This document shows, in pieces, positions 25,929 through 33,672 of a stretch of 64,000 bases of DNA. Each line of letters begins with the position of its first letter. Positions within the stretch are counted from its first letter, which is position 1. The position numbers and the translations under genes were made by a program. The notes under the pieces were generated by a model. The model searched no databases and was not told where the DNA came from. It was given only the letters and a program-made list of their open reading frames with translations. Where the stretch lies: NCBI RefSeq assembly GCF_000934845.1, contig NZ_JXIQ01000019.1, positions 1 through 64,000 on the forward strand. Reading direction: 5' to 3'. Source of the DNA: Mesobacillus subterraneus (GTDB taxonomy: Bacteria > Bacillota > Bacilli > Bacillales > Cytobacillaceae).

Positions 25929-26036
25929 ATGCAAAATTCACACATATTAAAAAAGGAATCAAGGATAGGCTCCCCAGCATGGCCTATCGAGTCAGTATCG
26001 GAAGAATTCATGAATGAATTAGCAGACACCTACTAA
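25929..26036 (+). CDS. Possible small protein, 35 residues
   Basis: ATG at 25929 preceded by AAAGGGGCGATGACC opens MQNSHILKKESRIGSPAWPI and ends ELADTY. It starts 33 bases after the lactonase stop and ends just before a strong terminator, so it would be the last frame of that transcript. I do not recognise it. It could be a real small protein or a remnant. Confidence 0.35.
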   Translation: MQNSHILKKESRIGSPAWPIESVSEEFMNELADTY

Positions 26037-26044
26037 CTATGTAA

Positions 26045-26085
26045 AAAGGAGATGCGCTTTCATACCGAAGCGCATCTCCTTTATT
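26045..26085. terminator. Strong bidirectional terminator
   Basis: AAAGGAGATGCGCTT / AAGCGCATCTCCTTT, a 15-bp perfect stem with an 8-base loop between convergent genes. Confidence 0.9.
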
Positions 26086-26090
26086 TATCA

Positions 26091-27140
26091 TTATAAAATC
26101 ATTTCAGATTGTACGTAGTGATAAAGCAGCTTAGTTGTATTTTCAATAGAATCTTTATGCGTTCTTTCAAATGCGTGTGATGAATCGATTCCAGGACCAA
26201 TCAGACCGTGGATGATATCATGTCCTGAACGGATTGCGGCTGAAGCGTCCGATCCATAAAAAGGATAGATATCGAGTTTGTAGCCGATTCCATTGTCGAT
26301 GGCCAGTTGTGTCAGCCTTTTACGAAGTTCATAATGATATGGGCCGCTCGCATCCTTCACACAAATGGAAACCGTATATTCATCGGTAGATTGGCCATCG
26401 CCCATCGCACCCATATCCACCGCCAGGTACTCAACAGTTTCCGGTGTGATATTCGAATTTCCTCCATAACCGATTTCTTCATTATTAGAAATGAGGAAAT
26501 GTGTTGTATACGGCAGTTCCATGTTTTCACTTTTGATTTGTTTGATTAGCTGAAGGAGGATTGCTACGCTTGCTTTATCGTCCAGGTGACGTGATTTAAT
26601 ATACCCGGATGGCGTAAGCTGTACACGCGGATCAAACGAGACAAAATCTCCAACCTCGATGCCAAGTGCTCTCACATCATCAGCACTTTGGACTTTTTCA
26701 TCGACACGTACTTCCATGTTATCCTGGTTGCGCTCTGCTTTTCCGGCATTCTTATAGACATGTACGGAAGTCTGGTGCATCAAAATCGTTCCTGAGTACT
26801 TTTTTCCGCTGGAAGTTTCAATCTCACAATACTCACCCTCGATGGAGTTATACTTAAAGCCGCCGATCAAATCAAGCTTTAGTCGTCCACTTGGTTTAAT
26901 TTCTTTTACGATGGCGCCAAGAGTATCGACGTGGGCAGTCAGCATTCTGTGGTTTTGCCGATCTTTCCCCTGCAAGGTGGCAATCAACCCACCCTTGCGA
27001 TTTCTTTTCGTTTCTACCTGCAATTCCTTTAAATAATTTTCTACATATGTAATCACATCGTTTGTATTACCTGAAGGACTCGGAATACTGACCAGTTCCT
27101 TCAACAGGTTCACTGTCTCGTCCGTAATTGGATATGCCAT
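26091..27140 (-). CDS. M42 family metallopeptidase (YsdC-like aminopeptidase)
   Basis: This 349-residue enzyme of the M42/glutamyl-aminopeptidase family is a cobalt- or zinc-dependent cytosolic aminopeptidase. The metal-site motifs are 'LTAHVDTLGAIV' (His and Asp), RHLDDKASVA (bridging Asp), 'SNNEEIGYGGNS' (catalytic and ligand Glu), AVDMGAMG (Asp) and SSHAFERTH (His). The frame extends upstream to 27215, but the ATG at 27140 has GGGAGGAG in front and gives the family length. It is a single gene divergent from sodF. Confidence 0.9.
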   Translation of the reverse strand: MAYPITDETVNLLKELVSIPSPSGNTNDVITYVENYLKELQVETKRNRKGGLIATLQGKDRQNHRMLTAHVDTLGAIVKEIKPSGRLKLDLIGGFKYNSIEGEYCEIETSSGKKYSGTILMHQTSVHVYKNAGKAERNQDNMEVRVDEKVQSADDVRALGIEVGDFVSFDPRVQLTPSGYIKSRHLDDKASVAILLQLIKQIKSENMELPYTTHFLISNNEEIGYGGNSNITPETVEYLAVDMGAMGDGQSTDEYTVSICVKDASGPYHYELRKRLTQLAIDNGIGYKLDIYPFYGSDASAAIRSGHDIIHGLIGPGIDSSHAFERTHKDSIENTTKLLYHYVQSEMIL

Positions 27141-27291
27141 ATTATAACTCCTCCCTATAATGAAGATTCTCGCATTATTCTTATTATAAACTTTTTTCCT
27201 GAAGCGAAATACCATTTAACTTTAAATACTGTAATCCTTAAACCAGTCCGCTCATATTTTGATTATGGATGTAGTTTTGGGAGGCGATAAA

Positions 27292-28185
27292 ATGCACGGG
27301 TATTGGTTTAAATATTCCTTGCAGGAATGGTGCAGGGAGATGGAAGAGAAATGGGACTCCGTAAAAGCTCAGCTTAGAGAATCTGGAGATCAAGACTCGT
27401 TAATGCAATGGGAAGAAAACTTATTCACACTGAAAAATAAAGCAGAAAGTAACCCGGATGCGGAAGAGTTGTATGCACAAGCAAGAAAATTATTTGACGA
27501 GCTTACAAATTTTGAAAATAGCCCTGAAGATGGACGCCTGCAACCACAGAGGCTACAGCCGGTGCCAATAGGAGGCCACAAATTGCCGCCATTGCCATAT
27601 GCTTATAATGCGCTCGAGCCTGTGATCGATAGAGAAATCATGAGACTTCATCATTTAAAGCATCACCAAGGCTATGTAGATGGCTTGAACAAAGCAGAAA
27701 AAGAAATGCAGAAAGCCAGGCAAACCGGTGATTTCTCTTTGATCAAACACTGGGAAAGGGAAGCAGCTTTCCACGGATCAGGCCATTATCTCCACACGAT
27801 TTTTTGGAACATTATGATCCCGAATGGAGGGGGAACTCCAAAAGGGCAGCTAAGCAAGGCCATCAACGATACATTCGGCAGCTTCGAGAATTTTAAAAAA
27901 CATTTTACCGAAGCCGCTAAAAATGTCGAAGCTGTAGGCTGGGTCATCCTTGTCTGGTCTCCTCGTTCCCATCGCCTCGAGATCCTCCAGGCTGAAAAGC
28001 ATCAAAACCTGACACAGTGGGATGTTGTTCCACTCCTCGTTTTGGACGTTTGGGAACATGCCTATTATCTTCAATATAAAAACGAACGGGCTAAATATGT
28101 TGAAAACTGGTGGAATGTTGTCAACTGGAAGGAAGTAGAGCAGCGGTTCAACAAAGCCAGGGCATTAGCTTGGCAGCCATTTTAG
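27292..28185 (+). CDS. sodF: Superoxide dismutase, Fe/Mn family, with N-terminal extension
   Basis: The 297-residue protein contains a complete Fe/Mn-SOD domain from about residue 95 (LPPLPYAYNALEPVI). Metal ligands are His in LHHLKHHQGY, His in 'GSGHYLHTIFW', and Asp/His in LDVWEHAYYL. The first 90 residues are an additional charged helical region (MHGYWFKYSLQEWCREMEEK onward) like that of B. subtilis SodF, which is also unusually long. There is no signal peptide. The enzyme dismutates superoxide, but activity of this extended branch should not be taken for granted. The ATG at 27292 follows GGGAGGCG; the frame upstream of it is discarded. Confidence 0.88.
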   Translation: MHGYWFKYSLQEWCREMEEKWDSVKAQLRESGDQDSLMQWEENLFTLKNKAESNPDAEELYAQARKLFDELTNFENSPEDGRLQPQRLQPVPIGGHKLPPLPYAYNALEPVIDREIMRLHHLKHHQGYVDGLNKAEKEMQKARQTGDFSLIKHWEREAAFHGSGHYLHTIFWNIMIPNGGGTPKGQLSKAINDTFGSFENFKKHFTEAAKNVEAVGWVILVWSPRSHRLEILQAEKHQNLTQWDVVPLLVLDVWEHAYYLQYKNERAKYVENWWNVVNWKEVEQRFNKARALAWQPF

Positions 28186-28186
28186 A

Positions 28187-28216
28187 GGAGTGACTTAGTG
28201 TCACTTCTTTTTTTGT
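28187..28216 (+). terminator. Terminator after sodF
   Basis: GGAGTGAC-TTAGT-GTCACTTC stem followed by TTTTTTTG. Confidence 0.85.
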
Positions 28217-28267
28217 ATAAAAGCTTCCTTTTGGCAAAAACTAAACATATGTTCGGGAGGTGGTATT

Positions 28268-28579
28268 TTGGATAATAAAGATTTTAACCAGATCTACAAT
28301 GAATATAAGGAGCAAAGCAAAACACAGGTGGAAATCGAAGTAAACACTGGCCAGCCCGGGAAAGAGCAAATCGTGGCTGTCCGGAAAAATGATGACGGGG
28401 ACCTGATTGCGTTCAAGACAGAGAATGGCAGAGAGCTGGATTACGTCACTGCCCTCAGTGAAGCGAAGGCTGGCAGGCTTGCCCATGTGGATGTATTCCA
28501 TAAATACGGACGGGATATTCTCAGGAGTGAACCAGACGGAATCAAAGAAAACAATCTCGATCATTTACCCGATTTTTAG
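28268..28579 (+). CDS. DUF3892 domain protein
   Basis: The 103-residue acidic and basic mixed protein starts at TTG (28268) behind GGGAGGTGG. The segment EQIVAVRKNDDGDLIAFKTE followed by GRELDYVTALSEAKAGRLAH matches the DUF3892 family, small Bacillaceae proteins of unknown function with the pattern I-x-x-V-R-K-N-x-x-G-x-I. No partner is obvious. It is enclosed by terminators and is a single-gene unit. Confidence 0.75.
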   Translation: MDNKDFNQIYNEYKEQSKTQVEIEVNTGQPGKEQIVAVRKNDDGDLIAFKTENGRELDYVTALSEAKAGRLAHVDVFHKYGRDILRSEPDGIKENNLDHLPDF

Positions 28580-28604
28580 CAGGGAATTTCCCCTGCTATT
28601 TTTG
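28578..28604 (+). terminator. Terminator after the DUF3892 gene
   Basis: AGCAGGG / CCCTGCT stem with a T-rich tail, overlapping the stop codon. Confidence 0.75.
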
Positions 28605-28622
28605 TTTCCTATATAAAAAAAC

Positions 28623-28651
28623 TTGATTTTTCTGAAATTTCAATCTAAAAT
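28623..28651 (+). promoter_or_regulatory. Promoter of the acyl-CoA dehydrogenase operon
   Basis: TTGATT, 17 bases, TAAAAT. The operator begins 9 bases after the -10, over the expected start point. Confidence 0.65.
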
Positions 28652-28660
28652 TAAGAGTAA

Positions 28661-28680
28661 CATACCAACCGGTAGGTATG
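28661..28680. promoter_or_regulatory. TetR operator, site 3 (acyl-CoA dehydrogenase operon)
   Basis: CATACCAACCGGTAGGTATG is a 20-bp palindrome with only positions 7 and 14 unpaired. It is the best of the three related sites and gives the consensus. Confidence 0.85.
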
Positions 28681-28771
28681 TGAAAAAGGGTAGTAACATA
28701 CAATTTTAATAGGCCAGTTTGTTTAATAAGTAAAAATGAAAGCGTTAACAGCTACCAGATAGGGAGGAATC

Positions 28772-29536
28772 ATGATGGGAAGATTTGATGGCCGAGTGGC
28801 TTTTGTAACAGGAGGAAGCCGGGGAATTGGAAAAGGGATTGTCCAGCTATTCGCGCAAGAAGGAGCTAAAGTAGCTTTTATTGATTTGAACGAGGAAGTA
28901 CTTGCAGATACAACGAATGAGCTTCGTGAAAAGGGATATAAAGTCTACTCAAAGATAGCGAATGTTACTGACGCAGAGCAAGTAGAACAAGCTTTCAAAG
29001 AGGTGAAAGATACCTTTGGTTCGGTTGATATTCTAGTGAATAATGCGGGCATCATACGTGACAACCTTCTTTTCAAGATGACCGACTCTGACTGGCAAAC
29101 AGTCATGGATGTTCACTTAAAGGGATCATTCAATGCAGCCAGGGCTGCTCAGAAGTACATGGTCGAACAGAAGTATGGCCGGATTATTAATATTTCCTCA
29201 ACTTCTGCACTTGGAAACCGAGGACAGGCAAACTATGCTGCAGCCAAGGCAGGGCTTCAGGGGTTCACCAAAACCCTGGCCATTGAGCTGGGGCGTTACG
29301 GCATAACCGCAAACTCCGTAGCTCCAGGGTTTATCGAAACGGAAATGACAAGAGAAACTGCAGCTCGAATTGGCATCCCTTTTGAGGATTTAATTAAACA
29401 CAGTGTAGCGGGAATTCCTGTTGGCAGAAGCGGAAAACCGGAGGATATTGCCAATGCGGTCGCTTTCTTTGCGGATGAAAAATCATCCTTTGTAAATGGC
29501 CAGGTCATTTATGTCGCAGGCGGGCCTAAAAATTAA
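28772..29536 (+). CDS. FabG-like short-chain dehydrogenase
   Basis: This 254-residue SDR has the cofactor motif VTGGSRGIGKG (residues 12-22), the structural NNAGI, the catalytic Ser in ISSTSALG and the Y-x-x-x-K in NYAAAKAGL. The acidic residue after the second strand (FIDLNEE) suggests NAD+ preference, hence an oxidative role such as 3-hydroxyacyl-CoA dehydrogenase in a degradative pathway. It is the first gene after operator 3 and precedes two MaoC genes. Two ATGs (28772 and 28775) follow AGGGAGGAAT, and either could be used. Confidence 0.9.
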   Translation: MMGRFDGRVAFVTGGSRGIGKGIVQLFAQEGAKVAFIDLNEEVLADTTNELREKGYKVYSKIANVTDAEQVEQAFKEVKDTFGSVDILVNNAGIIRDNLLFKMTDSDWQTVMDVHLKGSFNAARAAQKYMVEQKYGRIINISSTSALGNRGQANYAAAKAGLQGFTKTLAIELGRYGITANSVAPGFIETEMTRETAARIGIPFEDLIKHSVAGIPVGRSGKPEDIANAVAFFADEKSSFVNGQVIYVAGGPKN

Positions 29537-29553
29537 CGTGAGGTGAAGGATCT

Positions 29554-30003
29554 ATGTTCAAAGAGCATATTGGCAAGCAATCGAATAAAGTGAAAAATAT
29601 AGTTGAACGCGGTGCTGTCAAAAAGTTTGCGGAAGCCATCGGGGATCTTCATCCCATTTTCGTGGACGAGGAAACGGGCAAAAACTCCAGATACAGCAGA
29701 AACATCGCGCCGCCAACGTTTCCGAGAGTATTTGACTATGGAACAATCGACGGATTGAACCTTCCAAATAAAGGCCTGATCCATGGTGAACAAACCTACC
29801 ATTATGAGCGTCCATTATTGGTAGGTGAAGAACTCACATGCTACTCCGTAGTGGAAAATTACTTTGAAAAGAAAGGCACTCAAGGAGAGATGGGATTTCT
29901 TGTGCTGGAGAGCTTTGGCGAGGACGACATGGGTCAGGTTGTTTTCACTTCTACGCAAACAGTCATTATTACGGAAGCAGTAAGGAAGGTGCTGATTGGA
30001 TGA
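29554..30003 (+). CDS. MaoC-like dehydratase, N-terminal (FAS1-like) type, lacking the catalytic His
   Basis: The 149-residue hotdog protein matches the MaoC_dehydrat_N family: 'VKKFAEAIGDLHPIFVDEE' then 'RNIAPPTFPRVF' and LIHGEQTYHYERPLLVGEEL. In active R-hydratases the motif is G-D-x-N-P-x-H. Here it is GDLHPIF, so the His is Phe and the Asn is His. In known split hydratases the N-type subunit is inactive and shapes the substrate tunnel. The gene overlaps the next one, an intact MaoC, by 4 bases, which argues for a heteromer. GTGAGGTGAAGG precedes the ATG. Confidence 0.85.
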   Translation: MFKEHIGKQSNKVKNIVERGAVKKFAEAIGDLHPIFVDEETGKNSRYSRNIAPPTFPRVFDYGTIDGLNLPNKGLIHGEQTYHYERPLLVGEELTCYSVVENYFEKKGTQGEMGFLVLESFGEDDMGQVVFTSTQTVIITEAVRKVLIG

Positions 30004-30413
30004 GTAGATTGGCAGAATGGAAGATTGGTGAATCTCTAAAGGAAATCCAGCTGGATCCGGTGGATCGTATCACTTTAATTAAATATGCCGGTGCCTCCGG
30101 TGATTATAATCCGATTCATACAATAGACGAAGAAGCCCAGAAAGCGGGACTGCCTGGGATTATCGCTCACGGAATGTGGACGATGGGCAACCTGGCAAAA
30201 CTGTTTACTAATTTTTACGAGGAAGGTTACATTCAGGACTATACCATTCGTTTCAAAGGAATGGTGTTCCTGAATGACGTTGTCACTCTCCAGGCTGAAC
30301 TGGCAGAGGAAAATGAAAACAATCTCCGATTCCTCGTCCGAGCAGTCAACCAAAATGGCAACGAGGTCATTAAAGGAACTGTTACTTGCCAGCTTTATGC
30401 TTCTTCATACTAA
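30000..30413 (+). CDS. MaoC family enoyl-CoA (R-)hydratase, catalytic subunit
   Basis: This 137-residue single hotdog protein contains the complete hydratase-2 motif YAGASGDYNPIH followed by GLPGIIAHGMWTM, so the catalytic Asp and His are present. It would hydrate trans-2-enoyl-CoA to the (R)-3-hydroxyacyl-CoA. Its ATG overlaps the stop of the N-type MaoC gene (ATGA). The pair probably forms one enzyme, which would feed the FabG-like dehydrogenase upstream. Substrate size is unknown; split MaoC pairs in other bacteria handle bulky or branched acyl chains. Confidence 0.88.
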   Translation: MSRLAEWKIGESLKEIQLDPVDRITLIKYAGASGDYNPIHTIDEEAQKAGLPGIIAHGMWTMGNLAKLFTNFYEEGYIQDYTIRFKGMVFLNDVVTLQAELAEENENNLRFLVRAVNQNGNEVIKGTVTCQLYASSY

Positions 30414-30566
30414 TAATATCAATAATTTCAGGAATATCTGCGCCAATTGTTTCAGCTAAATCTACTTCTGTTAAAAAAACGTTTGTTTTTTCCAGAAACA
30501 GGTGACGTTGATGATGGTTTGAAACAGAATTATTCAATCAAAAGAAAATTTGAAGAGGTGGAAGAT

Positions 30567-31772
30567 ATGAATTTTGACCATACAGAAAAGGTCAAGGAAT
30601 ACCAGGCCAGGCTGACAGATTTCATGGATGAATACATTTATCCAAATGAACAGGTATATAATGAACAAATTGACAAAAAGGACCCTTTTTCAAAGGTTCC
30701 ATCGATCATGGAAGAACTAAAGGTAAAAGCAAAAGAAAAAGGTCTTTGGAATCTGTTTTTGCCTAAGAGCGAATATGGGGAAGGATTGACAAATCTCGAA
30801 TACGCTCCCCTTTGCGAAATCATGGGCAGGTCCAGCATCGCGCCAGAGGTGTTCAACTGCGCTGCTCCAGATACCGGGAATATGGAAGTGCTTGTCCGCT
30901 ACGGAACGGAAGATCAAAAGGAACAATGGCTGAAACCACTTTTAAATGGGGAAATCCGTTCCTGTTTCTCCATGACGGAGCCGGATGTTGCTTCATCTGA
31001 TGCAACGAATATTCAGGCTAGCGTCGTCCGTGATGGCGACGAATATGTTATTAACGGGACAAAATGGTGGTCATCGGGTGCAGGCGATCCGCGCTGCAAG
31101 ATTGCGATCGTGATGGGAAAAAATGACCCAAATGCTCCAAAGCATGAGCAGCAATCTATGGTTCTCGTTCCGCTGGAAAGTCCGGGAGTGACAATTAAGA
31201 GAACCATCCCAGTCTTTGGCTATGACCATGCTCCACATGGACATGCCGAAATAGAATACAAGAATGTCAGAGTGCCTGTTTCCTATATGATTTGGGATGA
31301 AGGGAAAGGCTTTGCGATTGCCCAGGGGCGTCTTGGCCCAGGCAGGATCCACCATTGCATGAGGACGATTGGAGCTGCTGAAAGGGCACTAGAGGAAATG
31401 TCCAAACGGGTACTGGAAAGAACTGCTTTTTGCAAAACACTTGCCGAACAGGGGGTCATCCAGGAATGGATCGCGGAAGCACGAATCGATATTGAGCAGT
31501 CCAGACTTCTGACATTGAAAGCCGCCTATATGATGGATACAGTTGGAAACAAAGAAGCGAAAGCAGAGATTGCAATGATCAAAGTTGTTGCACCAAATAT
31601 GGCGTTGAAAATCATCGACAGGGCGATCCAGGCTTTCGGCGCTGCAGGAGTAAGTGATGATACCACGCTCGCTGCTTCCTGGGCAAATATCAGGACACTG
31701 AGGTTGGCGGATGGGCCTGATGAAGTACACAAACGGGCAATTGCAAGGTATGAACTGAAAAAATATAGGTAG
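30567..31772 (+). CDS. Acyl-CoA dehydrogenase of the ACAD10/ACAD11 type
   Basis: This 401-residue flavoprotein has the acyl-CoA dehydrogenase signatures [32 protein letters not shown] and [11 protein letters not shown]. The stretches '[15 protein letters not shown]' and [15 protein letters not shown] are specific to the ACAD10/ACAD11 subgroup. In animals these handle 4-hydroxyacyl-CoA by eliminating a 4-phosphate put on by their own kinase domain; the bacterial counterparts are Lva-type enzymes. The matching kinase is encoded at 32606. The frame opens at 30447, but the ATG at 30567 with AGAGGTGG upstream matches the family start. About 150 bases separate it from the MaoC gene, and no promoter is obvious there. 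Confidence 0.9.
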   Translation: MNFDHTEKVKEYQARLTDFMDEYIYPNEQVYNEQIDKKDPFSKVPSIMEELKVKAKEKGLWNLFLPKSEYGEGLTNLEYAPLCEIMGRSSIAPEVFNCAAPDTGNMEVLVRYGTEDQKEQWLKPLLNGEIRSCFSMTEPDVASSDATNIQASVVRDGDEYVINGTKWWSSGAGDPRCKIAIVMGKNDPNAPKHEQQSMVLVPLESPGVTIKRTIPVFGYDHAPHGHAEIEYKNVRVPVSYMIWDEGKGFAIAQGRLGPGRIHHCMRTIGAAERALEEMSKRVLERTAFCKTLAEQGVIQEWIAEARIDIEQSRLLTLKAAYMMDTVGNKEAKAEIAMIKVVAPNMALKIIDRAIQAFGAAGVSDDTTLAASWANIRTLRLADGPDEVHKRAIARYELKKYR

Positions 31773-31784
31773 GGGGAAACAGCA

Positions 31785-32558
31785 ATGCATGTATCAGAAT
31801 TATTTTCACTAAAAGGAAAAGTCGCCATTGTCACTGGTGGCGGACGCGGTCTCGGCGAACAGATCGCTGTTGGTTTTGCAGAAGTAGGAGCCAATGTTGT
31901 CGTCTGTTCGCGACGAGTCGCGGCATGTGAGGAAGTAAGTCAAAAACTGAAGGAAATCGGTGTTGAATCCCTTGCTTTGAAATGTGACATCACGAACCCA
32001 GAAGATGTAAAAAATGTCGTTAACCAAACTGTAGAGAAATTCGGCCGGATCGATATTCTCGTCAATAACAGCGGAGCGTCATGGGGAGCGCCAGCGGAAG
32101 ATATGCCGCTGGAGGCGTGGCAAAAGGTAATGAATGTCAATGTGACTGGAACATTTCTGATGTCACAGACAGCTGGGAAAGTCATGCTCGAACAAGGCTC
32201 AGGGAAAATCATCAATATTGCCTCGGTGGCTGGATTGAAAGGGTCCAATCCAAAGATAATGGATGCAATTGGCTATAACACCAGCAAGGGCGCTGTGATC
32301 ACTTTTACAAAAGACCTTGCTGCAAAATGGGGACCACGCGGGATCTACGTTAATGCAATAGCACCCGGTTTCTTCCCGACTAAAATGTCAAAAGGCCTGC
32401 TGGAAAAAAGCGGCCAGGCAATCCTCGAAGGAACGCCACTACGGAAATTTGGATCTGATAACGACCTAAAGGGGGTTGCTGTATTCCTAGCGTCCCCAGC
32501 CTCTGACTACATCACTGGAGACGTAGTCGTAGTGGATGGCGGCACTCATGTCCTTTAA
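31785..32558 (+). CDS. Short-chain dehydrogenase/reductase
   Basis: The 257-residue SDR has VTGGGRGLGEQ (residues 16-26), NNSG in place of NNAG, the catalytic Ser in IASVAG and the Y-x-x-x-K in GYNTSKGAV. The loop after the second strand reads CSRR, with no acidic residue, which favours NADP(H). It lies 12 bases after the acyl-CoA dehydrogenase and 2 codons' distance from the kinase unit, so it belongs to the operon. A second reductase beside the FabG-like one suggests that two different hydroxyl or keto positions are handled, for example C3 and a distal carbon. Confidence 0.9.
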   Translation: MHVSELFSLKGKVAIVTGGGRGLGEQIAVGFAEVGANVVVCSRRVAACEEVSQKLKEIGVESLALKCDITNPEDVKNVVNQTVEKFGRIDILVNNSGASWGAPAEDMPLEAWQKVMNVNVTGTFLMSQTAGKVMLEQGSGKIINIASVAGLKGSNPKIMDAIGYNTSKGAVITFTKDLAAKWGPRGIYVNAIAPGFFPTKMSKGLLEKSGQAILEGTPLRKFGSDNDLKGVAVFLASPASDYITGDVVVVDGGTHVL

Positions 32559-32605
32559 AAATGGGAGAATGCATTGAAAAGAAATTCCAAAGGAGGAATG
32601 GAAAA

Positions 32606-33664
32606 ATGGCTTCTGATACGATACCGATCAGGCAAGGAGAAGAACTAGATACAGAAGGAATCGAAAAATACCTGAGGGAGCAATTGCCTGATCTTCCAGA
32701 AGGCATTTTAACAGTTGATCAGTTTAGCTTTGGGAAATCAAACCTCACCTACCAGCTGAAAATTGGAGAATGGGAGGCCGTCTTAAGGCGGCCTCCGTTC
32801 GGTCCTGTTGCACCAAAAGCGCATGATATGGCTAGAGAGTACAAAATTCTTAAAGAGATTAGTCCACACTTTGCTGCTGCTCCGAAGCCCTTTTTATTTG
32901 CTGATGAAAATGTCATCGGCAGTCCGTTTTTTGTGATGGAAAGAAAGCGTGGCATCGTACTTGATACAGATTTCCCAGAAGGCATCGCGCCGACTGAAGA
33001 AATGTGCAGATCGTTATCGGAAACGATGGTTGACCACCTCGTTGAGCTTCATAGCATCGATTATACGAAGACTAGGCTGACCGAAATGACAAAACCTGAA
33101 GGCTTCATGGAACGGCAGGTCATAGGCTGGATCCGCCGTTATGAGCGAGCGGAAACGGATATTATCGAAGGGGTTGAGCATTTGAAACAATGGTTGCTAA
33201 AGAATGTCTCAGAATCCAAAATGCCAGCAATCATTCATTATGATTATAAATTGAATAATTCCATGTTCAATGAGGATTTAACCAAAATGGTCGGACTGTT
33301 CGACTGGGAGATGACGACGGTAGGTGACCCGCTGGCCGATCTGGGTGTGGCGATGAGCTACTGGATTCAACCGGATGATTCCGATCTGTTAAAAAGCGGG
33401 CTGGGAAAACCGCCAGTTACAGTGATACCAGGGTTTATGACGCGTAACGAATTCATGGAGAGGTATGCGAGGAAAAGCGGCAAGGACCTTGCGAATATGA
33501 ATTTCTATCAAACATTCGCTTATTTCAAGCTTGCGGTGATCTGCCAGCAAATTTATTTTAGGTGGAAAAATGGCCAGACAAAGGATAGCCGGTTTGCTCA
33601 CCTAGATGCGTTTGTCAGCAGCCTGATTCAATATGCGTTATATACCTCAGAAGAGAAGGGGTGA
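32606..33664 (+). CDS. Aminoglycoside-phosphotransferase-like kinase, ACAD10/11 kinase-domain type
   Basis: This 352-residue APH-fold kinase shows FGKSNLTYQL (glycine-rich region), 'AVLRRPPFGPVAPKAHDM' (ATP Lys region and a stretch typical of the acyl-CoA-linked branch), HYDYKLNNSMF (catalytic loop, Asp and Asn present) and GLFDWEMTTVGDPLADLG (metal-binding Asp). The PPFGPVAPKAH and DWEM..GDPLADLG blocks are those of the kinase half of ACAD10/11 and of LvaA, which phosphorylate the 4-hydroxyl of hydroxyacyl-CoA. It is not an antibiotic kinase by this context. The ATG at 32606 follows AAGGAGGAATGG. The downstream phosphatase gene overlaps or abuts its stop. Confidence 0.88.
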   Translation: MASDTIPIRQGEELDTEGIEKYLREQLPDLPEGILTVDQFSFGKSNLTYQLKIGEWEAVLRRPPFGPVAPKAHDMAREYKILKEISPHFAAAPKPFLFADENVIGSPFFVMERKRGIVLDTDFPEGIAPTEEMCRSLSETMVDHLVELHSIDYTKTRLTEMTKPEGFMERQVIGWIRRYERAETDIIEGVEHLKQWLLKNVSESKMPAIIHYDYKLNNSMFNEDLTKMVGLFDWEMTTVGDPLADLGVAMSYWIQPDDSDLLKSGLGKPPVTVIPGFMTRNEFMERYARKSGKDLANMNFYQTFAYFKLAVICQQIYFRWKNGQTKDSRFAHLDAFVSSLIQYALYTSEEKG

Positions 33665-33672
33665 AGGACAGA

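Noticed and set aside
32606-33664. Aminoglycoside resistance kinase
   Set aside because: The APH fold is shared, but the acyl-CoA-linked blocks and the operon context point to a hydroxyacyl kinase.
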